Shown here piece after piece: positions 41,583 through 49,741 of a stretch of DNA of 64,000 bases; positions within the stretch are counted from its first letter, which is position 1, and each line of letters opens with the position of its first letter. Source of the stretch: Bacteroidales bacterium (lineage in GTDB: Bacteria > Bacteroidota > Bacteroidia > Bacteroidales > FEN-979); the NCBI GenBank assembly GCA_023229525.1, contig JALNZC010000018.1, forward strand, positions 1 to 64,000. Reading direction: 5' to 3'. The position numbers and the translations under genes were made by a program. A model generated the notes under the pieces. That model ran no database searches. It was not told the DNA's origin and saw nothing but the letters and a program-made list of their open reading frames with translations.

Positions 41583-41781
41583 ATTTATGGTTCTGATCCC
41601 GGTTAATCTCCTGAAAAACTCTGGAAATTAGCGCCTTCAACTCTTCAATATCCCCGAGAATCAAACCATTTCCCGTCTTTTCAAATTCCTTTTCTTTAAT
41701 CTGTCGGGCTTCGATGAGCGAATAATATAATAACGCGGCTTCGGTTTCGTTGACTTCCAACCTGATCAATTTCTGCGTCAT
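41578..41781 (-). CDS. Small helical protein of unknown function
   Basis: 67 residues, predicted mostly alpha-helical: IRLEVNETEAALLYYSLIEARQ and DIEELKALISRVFQEINRD. No known family is recognised with confidence. Support for expression comes from a TAATTTTG promoter element 22 bases upstream and clean helical amphipathy. ATG 41781 is preferred to a GTG two codons earlier. Its stop lies in dispersed element D. Confidence 0.6.
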   Translation of the reverse strand: MTQKLIRLEVNETEAALLYYSLIEARQIKEKEFEKTGNGLILGDIEELKALISRVFQEINRDQNHKC

Positions 41782-41802
41782 AGCCACTGAAATTTATCGA
41801 TC

Positions 41803-41810
41803 CAAAATTA
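41803..41810 (-). promoter_or_regulatory. -7 element TAATTTTG of the small helical protein
   Basis: TAnnTTTG match on the minus strand, predicted leader about 18 bases. Confidence 0.45.
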
Positions 41811-42100
41811 TAAAAAATACTCTATTTTGTTACGACCCGTATATGCAGTTTCTCTTCCGTTTGTTATACAGTAAAATTCATTTATTTATCTTTCCTCTGG
41901 TAAATTTGGTGAATTTTTATGTGGTGCGTGTTTGAATCGGGATTATTATGTAAGTTTGTATTACACAGGGACGGAACGGTTTAGAAATGAACCTTTCTGA
42001 TCACGTGGGTATTATTGCTTTTGAAAGAAAAATACTTCGTTTATTTCAAGATGCGGTTTAAGTGAGCAAACATAGGTAAATAACCAGCTACAACTGACCC
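41811..42100. other. Gene-free AT-rich stretch with two promoter-like elements
   Basis: No convincing coding sequence. On the plus strand TAAATTTG (41901-41908) and TAAGTTTG (41951-41958) both match the -7 consensus and could drive the thioesterase operon, leaving a leader of 140-190 bases. No riboswitch fold is recognised. Confidence 0.4.
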
Positions 42101-42520
42101 ATGTACATTTCAAAAAAAGAGATTCAGGTATCTTATGCCGACACGGATATGATGGGAATAATCTACCACGCCAATTATTTAAAATGGTTCGAACTGGGGA
42201 GAACACAACTTATCGAGGATGTTGGATACAGTTACGCAGAGATGGAGAAATCAGGATATTGTGCTCCAGTTTTGAAAATTGAAATCACCTACAAGAAACC
42301 AATCCGCTATGGTGAACGTGTTATGGTAGAAACCTGGATCGAAGAAAACCACGGATTAAAAACCACGTATGGTTACCATGTGGTTAATGGAGAAGGCGAT
42401 CTCTGTGCATTCGGAACAACCCGGCATGCTGTGGTGAGAAAAGATAATTTCAAACCCGTTCAATTCATGAAGTATTTTCCCGGTTGGTTTCAGAAATATG
42501 AAGAAATTAAGAAAAAATGA
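42101..42520 (+). CDS. Acyl-CoA thioesterase, hotdog fold (YbgC/4-hydroxybenzoyl-CoA type)
   Basis: 139-residue single hotdog domain. The active-site block YADTDMMGIIYHANYLKWFELGR contains the aspartate (D of TDMMG) and helix typical of YbgC-like thioesterases, which cleave short or aromatic acyl-CoAs. First gene of a likely three-gene operon with a methyltransferase (26-base gap) and a glycosyltransferase. Shared function not evident. Confidence 0.9.
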   Translation: MYISKKEIQVSYADTDMMGIIYHANYLKWFELGRTQLIEDVGYSYAEMEKSGYCAPVLKIEITYKKPIRYGERVMVETWIEENHGLKTTYGYHVVNGEGDLCAFGTTRHAVVRKDNFKPVQFMKYFPGWFQKYEEIKKK

Positions 42521-42546
42521 CTGATGCATAACCGAAAAACTTTATC

Positions 42547-43299
42547 ATGCAAAACGAATACCCTCAGACATTCGCCCGATTCTATGATTTGATTTATCAT
42601 CAGGTAAGAAATAATGTTGACCATGACTTTTTTATTGACGAGATCACCCGGACTAAAGGCAAAGTTCTGGAGATCGGGGTCGGTACCGGACGGTTTTTTA
42701 CTGAGGCCCTGAATCGGGGAGCGGATATTTATGGTTTGGATATCAGTCCATTCATGATACAGGTTTTATTAAGCAAGCTTTCTCCGGTTCATCAACCGCG
42801 GATCACTTTACAAAACATCGTCGACTTCCACTATGATTTTCAGTTCGACCTGATAGTGGCGCCTTTCCGGGTTTTTATGCATATACTTGATAAAGCATCA
42901 CAAATCAAAGCGCTGAATAATGTTTTCAGACACTTGAACACGGGAGGAAAATTCATCATTGACCTTTTTATCCCCGATTTAAAACAATTGATCCAGGGAT
43001 TGGATCATCAAACTGATTTTGAAGGGGAATACGAAGCCGGAAAGAAAGTGAGACGGATCGTATCGACCAGACCCGATCTGATCAAACAGCTGATCAACGT
43101 CACGTTTCGGATCGAATGGGATGAAGCCAATACCGTTCGGTGCGAAGATTGGGAAATTCCAATGCGGTTTTTCTTCCGTTATGAACTGGAACATCTTATC
43201 GAACGGTCGGATTTTAAAGATTACCGGATCATGGGTGATTATTCAGGGAACGAATTGAATGAGAAGTCTAAAGAATTCATTGTGATCTGTAAGAGATAA
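42547..43299 (+). CDS. Class I SAM-dependent methyltransferase
   Basis: 250 residues with motif I VLEIGVGTGRFFTEAL (about 40-55), YGLDISPFMI, FDLIVAPFRVFMHI and GGKFIIDLFIPD. No membrane segments. The C-terminal half (WEIPMRFFFRYELEHLIE) is of the Methyltransf_25-like type. Substrate unknown; the adjacent glycosyltransferase, 10 bases downstream, suggests a glycolipid or small-molecule pathway, which is inference. Confidence 0.86.
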   Translation: MQNEYPQTFARFYDLIYHQVRNNVDHDFFIDEITRTKGKVLEIGVGTGRFFTEALNRGADIYGLDISPFMIQVLLSKLSPVHQPRITLQNIVDFHYDFQFDLIVAPFRVFMHILDKASQIKALNNVFRHLNTGGKFIIDLFIPDLKQLIQGLDHQTDFEGEYEAGKKVRRIVSTRPDLIKQLINVTFRIEWDEANTVRCEDWEIPMRFFFRYELEHLIERSDFKDYRIMGDYSGNELNEKSKEFIVICKR

Positions 43300-43309
43300 T
43301 TTCAATGTG

Positions 43310-44491
43310 ATGGACATTGATAATACCAAAAAAAGACGTTTGAAAATCCTCATGGTGATCGATTGTTATGATGATAGCAAGAATGGGGCTACAATTTCGA
43401 CCCGGCGATTCACTGACCTGCTACGCGCCGATTATGATGTTTCGATCCTGACTACCGGCGAGGCAGCACCCGGAAAGATCCTTCTGCCCAGGTTTTATGC
43501 ACCGGGCGTGAAGCGCATCATGAAAAAAATGCAGGCTCCTTTAGCGGTTCCTTCACGACGGGTATTAAGGAAAGCCATGAAGGATACCGACATCGTACAT
43601 ATCCAATTCCCATTCCTTCTTGGTATTGAATCCGTGCGGATGGCCCGGAAACTGAAGATTCCTGTTGTCGCCACCTTTCATATACAGGCGGAACACCTGG
43701 CCATGAACGCCGGTATCCATTCATCAGCATTTATCCGTTATTGCTATAAGATCTGGATGAAGACCATTTACAACCGGGCCAATATGGTTATCTGTCCGAG
43801 CCGGTTTGCCGAGGATGAACTGAAGCGCTACGGGTTGAAATCACCAACAACCATCATATCCAATGGAATTTTACCAGTATTTCACCCGGTTACGGTTGAC
43901 CGGCCGGAAACCATGAAAGGTAAATTCATCATACTTTCAGTGGGAAGACTGGCGCCGGAAAAACGTCACGATATCATCATCAGAGCTATAAAGGAGTCAA
44001 AATACCGAGACCGTATCAGCCTGTTCCTCATCGGCGATGGCCCGGTAAAAGAGAAACTTCAACACCTCGGAGCGGAACTTCCCATTCCTCCCATTTTCCT
44101 TTTCTTAACCCCCGATGAACTGGTATATTATTACAACCTGGCCGACTTGTATGTCCATGCTGCAACCATCGAAGTGGAATGCATGACGGTACTGGAAGCC
44201 ATGGGTTGCGGGCTTCCCGTACTAATCGCCAAGAGTACAAAAAGCGCTACCGGACAATTTGCACTGGATGACCGGTTCCTTTATACCAGCGATGACATTG
44301 CCGCATTGACTGCCCGGATCGATTACTGGATAGAACATCCGGACGAACTCCAAAATTCAAAAAGTCTATACCTTCAAAAATCTACACATTACCGAATTGA
44401 ACAGTCTCTGGAAAAGATGTCATCCCTTTACCTTAACCTGACCCGTCAAAATAAGGACCAGTCTCGGGTCACACCGTCAACCCGGGAATGA
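43310..44491 (+). CDS. GT4-family glycosyltransferase
   Basis: 393-residue retaining glycosyltransferase with GT-B fold. Visible are the N-terminal LKILMVIDCYDDSKNGATIS, VATFHIQAEHLAM, the donor-binding ILSVGRLAPEKRHDIIIRA and the E-x7-E motif EVECMTVLEAMGCGLPV. Similar to enzymes glycosylating lipids (diacylglycerol or phosphatidylinositol type). ATG 43310 follows a GTG one codon upstream. Last of the thioesterase-methyltransferase-glycosyltransferase set. Confidence 0.88.
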   Translation: MDIDNTKKRRLKILMVIDCYDDSKNGATISTRRFTDLLRADYDVSILTTGEAAPGKILLPRFYAPGVKRIMKKMQAPLAVPSRRVLRKAMKDTDIVHIQFPFLLGIESVRMARKLKIPVVATFHIQAEHLAMNAGIHSSAFIRYCYKIWMKTIYNRANMVICPSRFAEDELKRYGLKSPTTIISNGILPVFHPVTVDRPETMKGKFIILSVGRLAPEKRHDIIIRAIKESKYRDRISLFLIGDGPVKEKLQHLGAELPIPPIFLFLTPDELVYYYNLADLYVHAATIEVECMTVLEAMGCGLPVLIAKSTKSATGQFALDDRFLYTSDDIAALTARIDYWIEHPDELQNSKSLYLQKSTHYRIEQSLEKMSSLYLNLTRQNKDQSRVTPSTRE

Positions 44492-44555
44492 TACCAATAC
44501 TTTCCAAACATTCCGGAGATTTTTCATCGAGTTTTTGGCCTCGTTCATCACAATA

Positions 44556-44588
44556 TTTGCGAGCAACGGGATTTCATCTCTAAATTTG
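44556..44588 (+). promoter_or_regulatory. Complete promoter TTTG-N21-TAAATTTG of the prolyl oligopeptidase gene
   Basis: TTTG at 44556-44559 and TAAATTTG at 44581-44588, predicting a leader of about 32 bases. Confidence 0.65.
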
Positions 44589-44623
44589 ATCTTAATTTAT
44601 TAACAAATCAACTATATCATCCC

Positions 44624-46693
44624 ATGAAAAAGTTTTCCTTAGTCCTGATGTGTTGTCTGCCTATGGCCGGATTTACCCAACAACGTTTCTATCCACCCAT
44701 TACACCGAAAATACCGGTGGTGGATACATTACACGGTATGCTACTCACCGATAATTACCGGTGGCTCGAAGATAAGACCGATCCAGCTGTGATCGCATGG
44801 ACCAAAACACAGCATGAAAGCGCCGTGGCTTACATGAAAGCCACTCAAAAAGAGCATCCCGGACTGCGTAATGAAATCACTGCTTACATCGACATGGACT
44901 ACGAAGGTCCACTTGACAAACAGGGTAAACGTGTCTTTCAGAATATCCGCAAAAAAGGTGACAAACAAATCTCCCTATATACCATCATCGATGGAAAGAA
45001 AATCCTGATCTGGGATCCGGTGAAACTCGACACCACCGGGAAAACCTCGACTAGCGGGGTCAATTATACCTACGACGGGGAACGGGCAGCCGTGAGCGTG
45101 CAAAAGAGCGGGGCCGAGATCTCCACCACATACATCATCGAGACCCAGACAGGAAAAATCCTTTACCCGCCCCTTGAAAATACCTTCGGTTACCAATGGA
45201 CCAAAGATCAGCAACACGCTTACTTCACCCTCCGCAGCCAGGACGATGTCAATACCCAGCGACCGCTTAAAACATATTACTGGAAGGTGGGTGATACCTT
45301 GTCCAATTCACGGTTCATCGGTACTACCGATGACGCCAAAAATTCCTGGTTCATCTACGATAATCGTTACAGCGATGTTACTTTTTCAGGACGGGGGGAT
45401 TTTAATTCGAACAATTGTTACATCCGGTCAACCGGTTCGATGGAAGAGGGAAAACTGATCTATGAAAGCAAGAAATTCCAGGCCTATCCGTTTGCAATCG
45501 GCAACAAACTTTATATCCTAACCAACGATAATGCACCCCGTTACCGGTTCATGGTTGCCGATAAGGATAAACCCGAATACAAGGACTGGAAGGAACTGGT
45601 CCCGGAAGGAGAAACCGTTTTGCAGAACGTAGAAGTGCTGAAAGACGGGCGTCTGATCGTACAAGACAAGAAAGATATTCAGAGCCGATTGACGCTATAT
45701 GATTCGAGTGGAAAAATGATTGGGCCGATTGAACTGCCGGAGATTGGCAATGTGAGCGGCTTCAATTTCGATCGTGAAGAAGATTCGGTGTACATCTATA
45801 TGTCGACCTTTACTTCACCCGGAAAGATGTTCGTCGCTTCTCCCCGTGATTTTAAATGGAGACTCTATTATTACCGGGAACTTCCGATAGATATGTCGAA
45901 CATCACCGGGGAAATCAGATTTTATTATTCCAAAGACAGTACCCGGATTCCTGTGATCATTGTTCACCGGAAAGACATGAAACTGGATGGAAACAACCCG
46001 GTATTACTGACGGCATATGGTGGATTCAACATCGGGATTACACCGTCATATTATGGCAGTTATGCCGCATTCATCAACCGGGGCGGGGTGGTCGTGGAGC
46101 CTGGCATCCGTGGAGGCGACGAATATGGAGAAAAATGGCACGAAGCCGGAATGCTCCTGAACAAGCAGAACTGTTTCGACGATTTCAATACCTGTGCCGA
46201 ATGGCTTATCCGTGAAAAATATACTACCCCGTCCAGGCTGGCTGCTGAAGGCGGAAGTAACGGCGGTTTGCTAATGGGCGCCGCTGCCACCCAGCGTCCC
46301 GACTTGTACAAGGCGATCCTTTGTGCCGTTCCGCTCATCGATATGGTACGCTTCCACAAATTCCTGATCGCCCGTTACTGGATCCCTGAATATGGTTCCA
46401 GTGAAAATGAAAAGGATTTCAGAAACCTGTTGAGATACTCACCCTATCACAATATCCGGATGGGAATAAACACACCAACCATGCTGATCCGTACAGGGGC
46501 CAACGACAGTCGTGTGGATCCCCTCCATGCCAAAAAATTTGCAGCAGCATTACAAAATAATCCCGGACAGATCAAACCGATACTTTTATTCATCGATTAT
46601 AACGTTGGTCATGGTTCCGGTCAGGAAACCAAACAACGTATTGATAATACAGTGGTCAATTACGAATTTGTGATGAACCAGTTGGGAATGTAG
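44624..46693 (+). CDS. Prolyl oligopeptidase (S9A), exported
   Basis: Serine peptidase cleaving short peptides after proline; 689 residues. A Sec signal (LVLMCCLPMAGFTQQ) is followed by the PPITPKIPVVDTLHG start of the peptidase, a seven-bladed propeller (~80-430) and the C-terminal hydrolase. Catalytic residues are S545 in GGSNGGLLMG, D628 in GANDSRVDPLH and H663 in NVGHGSG. Probably periplasmic, taking part in peptide use. The stop codon opens directly into a long GATGCAG array. Confidence 0.94.
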   Translation: MKKFSLVLMCCLPMAGFTQQRFYPPITPKIPVVDTLHGMLLTDNYRWLEDKTDPAVIAWTKTQHESAVAYMKATQKEHPGLRNEITAYIDMDYEGPLDKQGKRVFQNIRKKGDKQISLYTIIDGKKILIWDPVKLDTTGKTSTSGVNYTYDGERAAVSVQKSGAEISTTYIIETQTGKILYPPLENTFGYQWTKDQQHAYFTLRSQDDVNTQRPLKTYYWKVGDTLSNSRFIGTTDDAKNSWFIYDNRYSDVTFSGRGDFNSNNCYIRSTGSMEEGKLIYESKKFQAYPFAIGNKLYILTNDNAPRYRFMVADKDKPEYKDWKELVPEGETVLQNVEVLKDGRLIVQDKKDIQSRLTLYDSSGKMIGPIELPEIGNVSGFNFDREEDSVYIYMSTFTSPGKMFVASPRDFKWRLYYYRELPIDMSNITGEIRFYYSKDSTRIPVIIVHRKDMKLDGNNPVLLTAYGGFNIGITPSYYGSYAAFINRGGVVVEPGIRGGDEYGEKWHEAGMLLNKQNCFDDFNTCAEWLIREKYTTPSRLAAEGGSNGGLLMGAAATQRPDLYKAILCAVPLIDMVRFHKFLIARYWIPEYGSSENEKDFRNLLRYSPYHNIRMGINTPTMLIRTGANDSRVDPLHAKKFAAALQNNPGQIKPILLFIDYNVGHGSGQETKQRIDNTVVNYEFVMNQLGM

Positions 46694-46906
46694 GCTCGCT
46701 ACGCTCGCGATGAGCTCGCTTTGCTCGCTGATGCTGGATGCAGGATGCAGGATACAAGATGCAGGATACAAGATGCAGGATGCAAGATGCAGGATACAAG
46801 ATGCAGGATGCAGGATACAAGATGCAGGATACAAGATACAAGATTCTGGATACTGAATACTCCCCTCTCCTTAAGGAGAGGGGTCAGGGGGTGAGGTGCC
46901 AGAATT
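46694..46906. repeat. Composite array: GCTCGCTACGCTCGC words, GATGCAG/GATACAA heptamers, CTCCTTAAGGAG hairpin
   Basis: After the peptidase stop come two CTCGCTNNGCTCGC words, then some 18 heptamers alternating GATGCAG and GATACAA, then CCCCTCTCCTTAAGGAGAGGGG. The latter is a perfect 22-base palindrome followed by GTCAGGGGGTGAGGTG, which matches the right half of the dispersed element. Predicted peptides (CILHPASCILH) are repeat artefacts. Confidence 0.92.
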
Positions 46907-46976
46907 ATCCTGGATGATTTTTCAATCGAAAATTCCAAATTGTTTGTAACTTTACAGTTGCTAAAATCAATTTGTC

Positions 46977-47081
46977 ATGGGAAAAGAAAAAACAGTTAAA
47001 AAAGAGAATAAAAAGGAGCCAACCAAGAGCTTAAAGGAAAAACGCGCAGCAAAAAAAGAAAAGAAAGCGGCAAAAAGATAA
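46977..47081 (+). CDS. Lysine-rich 34-residue basic peptide
   Basis: MGKEKTVKKENKKEP at the start and KEKKAAKR at the end: more than 40 percent lysine, with glutamate and alanine. It is predicted to be an intrinsically disordered or helical, highly basic peptide able to bind nucleic acid or ribosomes. Good support: clean ATG, no stop for 34 codons, TTTG upstream and a TAACTTTAC element in the 30 bases before it. No family can be named. Confidence 0.55.
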   Translation: MGKEKTVKKENKKEPTKSLKEKRAAKKEKKAAKR

Positions 47082-47092
47082 GGATTCCGGCG

Positions 47093-49297
47093 CTACAGCA
47101 GGATCAATCCATTTTCACGCAAGGTCTGCATTGACCTTTCTTTCATGAAGCGTTCAAAATCACCCGGAACATGCCGGGCAAATTCTTGCTTTAAGTTTTC
47201 ATAGGTGAAGGTTTTTCTGTTTCTGACCCCCAACAAAGGGAGTTGGTCGTTTAACCATTCTCCCTGGGCTTCAGAAAGTGATATTTTCACCTCCCTCTTC
47301 CGGTTTTGGACGATGAGTATCGCCGAAGGAAATACTTTTCCTTTTTTCTTCCGTTTATAATATTTTACAGAACACGATCCACCTAACCAGATCACACGGG
47401 TTGAAGGATTGATGTTTTTCATCTCTTCTGCTTCAGGCAGATTTCCGATAAAATCTGGTGCAACGGTAGTGTGCGGCACGTGAAAATCGAACCATTCCTG
47501 CAACGGAAAGTCAAAGCAAATGCCGTGCATATAGTTGAACAATGCCTTCCGTAGCCCATCCCCGAAAAATTCATGATCATATCCGTCCGGGTCGGTATGT
47601 CGCAGATCGTTGTTGGCGAAAGGTGCGGTTTCACGGGTTTCACGGATAACTCCGAATTGTTCCGGGTTCATTCCAACTTGGCTGTGAGTTGTCAACGCGA
47701 ATAGATGCCAGTACCCCGACTGTATAAAACCGTGCATAAACAATTGCCTCACAAACTCAAGTGAATCCATGGTTTCCTGGGCTGTCTGAGTCGGGAACCC
47801 ATACATCAGGTAAGCATGGACCAGTATCCCGGCCCGGGCGAAATTATGGGTTACCTGCGCAGCCTGTGACACACTCACTCCTTTGTCGATAAGCTTCAGA
47901 ATACGGTTGGAAGCAACTTCCAGTCCTCCCGAAACCGCGATGCAACCGGAAGTCTTCAGCAAAAGACAAAGGTCGCGTGTGAAGTTTTTTTCAAACCGGA
48001 TGTTGGTCCACCAGCAGACATTCAGGTTCCGCTGTAAAATCTCCAGCGCCAGTTCGCGCAGAAGAGCCGGAGGAGCCGCTTCATCCACGAAATGAAAGCC
48101 GTTCTGCCCGGTCTGTGCCATAATCGCCTCCATCCTGTCACAGATTTGCCCGGGTTTGTTTGGAACATACCGGTTGATATAATCGAGGGTGGTATCACAG
48201 AAAGTACATTTGGCCCAATAACAGCCATGGGCAAGCTGAAGTCTGTTCCAACGACCGTCGCTCCAGAGACGGTGCATCGGATTGGTCATTTCAATTACCG
48301 GGAGGTAGCGGTCCAATTGCAGATCGCTGTAGTCGGGCGTTCCGGCCTCACCGGGCAGGCAATCGGGCATGGTGGAACCGTCATGGAAAACCACTCCGCT
48401 CTTCTCCTTTGAAAAAGTCCGCTTCAGTTTCTGCCGGGTTCGTTTCCCTGCAAGGTGTTCCAGAAGATTCAACAAGGGGACTTCTCCATCATCCAAAATG
48501 ATGAAATCGACCATATCGAATATACGGGGATCGGTGAGCGACCGGAGTTCGGTGCTAGCATAACCGCCACCCAGAACCACCGAAACTTCCGGGAAATGAT
48601 TTTTGATCCACTGTCCGCATTTGAGCGCACAATAAAGGTTTCCGGGAAAAGGTACGGTGAGCGCCACCAATCCTGGCCGGTATCGTTCCATCTTCTCCTG
48701 CAATAATTCCAGCAATATGTTATCGATAAAACCGTCAGGGTTGTGAAGTTTGGTTTCCATTTCATCGAAGGTAGCCGGAGAACGTGCCAGCCGTTCGGCA
48801 TAGCGGCTGAAACCAAATTCCGGGTCGATTACCCTCGTGATCAGGTCGGAAATATCTTCCAGGTAAAGCGTTGCCAGGTGCCGGGCCTTATCGCGGATTC
48901 CCAATTCGCCGAAAGCAACATCCATATCTGCGGTTTGAGCGAAACGCGATGCTTCCGGGAGCCATTCCCTTCCGCAGATCAGATGAGCTATGGAGGTATC
49001 TTTGTCGTGCAGGAATGCAATCACACTTCCGATCGTGGAGATATATTCCCGTTGCAAGGAAACAATACGTCTGAAATTATCAGTTAATCCGGGGTTTTCC
49101 CGATCAATCCCGGCAAACAAACGGATCAGTCCTTTCGCGGAAAAAATTGTCAGTATTACTTCAAGGCCCAGGTCAACCTGGTGTGAAACGATGCCTTGGG
49201 TATTCAGGTATCCTTTCAGAAAGGCTGTGGCCGGATAAGGGGTGTTGAGTTGGGTAAATGGCGGGGTGATGAAAAGTACCTGCCGGGAATTAATCAT
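47093..49297 (-). CDS. B12-binding radical SAM protein, unknown substrate
   Basis: 734 residues. The N-terminal part (to ~330) has a cobalamin-binding layout, with the strand-loop SVVLGGGYASTELRSL. A radical SAM domain follows with the cluster motif CYWAKCTFC at about residues 357-365; the first two cysteines are four residues apart instead of the usual three. Later blocks are VSGGLEVASNRILKLIDKGV and YLMYGFPTQTAQE. The C-terminal ~120 residues (from WLGGSCSVKYYKRKKKG) look like a separate small domain. Such proteins methylate or rearrange unreactive carbons in lipids, cofactors or peptides; here nothing adjacent identifies the substrate. Confidence 0.87.
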   Translation of the reverse strand: MINSRQVLFITPPFTQLNTPYPATAFLKGYLNTQGIVSHQVDLGLEVILTIFSAKGLIRLFAGIDRENPGLTDNFRRIVSLQREYISTIGSVIAFLHDKDTSIAHLICGREWLPEASRFAQTADMDVAFGELGIRDKARHLATLYLEDISDLITRVIDPEFGFSRYAERLARSPATFDEMETKLHNPDGFIDNILLELLQEKMERYRPGLVALTVPFPGNLYCALKCGQWIKNHFPEVSVVLGGGYASTELRSLTDPRIFDMVDFIILDDGEVPLLNLLEHLAGKRTRQKLKRTFSKEKSGVVFHDGSTMPDCLPGEAGTPDYSDLQLDRYLPVIEMTNPMHRLWSDGRWNRLQLAHGCYWAKCTFCDTTLDYINRYVPNKPGQICDRMEAIMAQTGQNGFHFVDEAAPPALLRELALEILQRNLNVCWWTNIRFEKNFTRDLCLLLKTSGCIAVSGGLEVASNRILKLIDKGVSVSQAAQVTHNFARAGILVHAYLMYGFPTQTAQETMDSLEFVRQLFMHGFIQSGYWHLFALTTHSQVGMNPEQFGVIRETRETAPFANNDLRHTDPDGYDHEFFGDGLRKALFNYMHGICFDFPLQEWFDFHVPHTTVAPDFIGNLPEAEEMKNINPSTRVIWLGGSCSVKYYKRKKKGKVFPSAILIVQNRKREVKISLSEAQGEWLNDQLPLLGVRNRKTFTYENLKQEFARHVPGDFERFMKERSMQTLRENGLILL

Positions 49298-49317
49298 CGT
49301 TCAGGTTATTTTATTTT

Positions 49318-49325
49318 CAAACTTA
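49318..49325 (-). promoter_or_regulatory. -7 element TAAGTTTG of the radical SAM gene
   Basis: Exact TAnnTTTG on the minus strand; predicted leader about 17 bases. Confidence 0.55.
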
Positions 49326-49456
49326 CATAATAATCACGATTCATACACGCACCGCATAAAAATCCATCAGTTTTATAGAGGAAAGATACACGAACTCCTG
49401 GAATTAGATAGGAGATGGGAGATAGGAGTTAAACTTTCGCAATTGCGGGTCGGGTG

Positions 49457-49546
49457 TCGGTTAAAGATCACATCGCGGCTGCGTCTCGAGCCGCACAGCC
49501 ATACCGCACAACCGAAGCTCTCGCCAAGGCCGCTTATGTGATCTTT
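49457..49546. repeat. GC-rich structured element bounded by an 11-bp inverted repeat
   Basis: AAAGATCACAT (49463-49473) and ATGTGATCTTT (49536-49546) are perfect inverted repeats around 62 bases. Inside is a GCGGCT/AGCCGC hairpin (49475-49480 with 49489-49494). A second pairing, TCGGTT (49457-49462) with AACCGA (49510-49515), would compete with the outer stem. The element is far richer in GC than its surroundings, occurs once here and lies between the divergent radical SAM and pdxB genes. It may be a small RNA, a mobile-element relic or a protein-binding site. Confidence 0.55.
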
Positions 49547-49562
49547 CAACCTCCGTAAAATA

Positions 49563-49678
49563 TTTTATTCTGCATCCTGCATCTTATATCCTGTATCCTG
49601 CATCTTGTATCCTGTATCCTGCATCCCGCATCCTGCATCCCGCATCCTGCATCCCGCATCCTGCTTCCTGCATCACAG
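49563..49678. repeat. GATGCAG/GATACAG array, reversed orientation
   Basis: About sixteen heptamers CATCCTG/CATCTTG/TATCCTG, i.e. the complement of GATGCAG-type words, with a run of CATCCCG units. This is the only GATGCNG array of the window in this orientation. Confidence 0.92.
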
Positions 49679-49704
49679 ATCATACGTTTTTCCAAAAATT
49701 CAAC

Positions 49705-49712
49705 TACATTTG
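49705..49712 (+). promoter_or_regulatory. -7 element TACATTTG of pdxB
   Basis: Exact TAnnTTTG, predicted leader about 25 bases. Confidence 0.55.
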
Positions 49713-49741
49713 TTCATTGATCGTGTTTTCTGAGGCTCCTT

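Noticed and set aside
41750..41935. Plus-strand 61-residue hydrophobic frame
   Set aside because: Overlaps the small helical protein and its promoter; no start context and unlike any secreted peptide pattern.
46586..46938. Minus-strand frames coding CILHPASCILHLVSCIL-type repeats
   Set aside because: Pure heptamer-array translation; three frames give equally long repeats, as expected for 7-base units.
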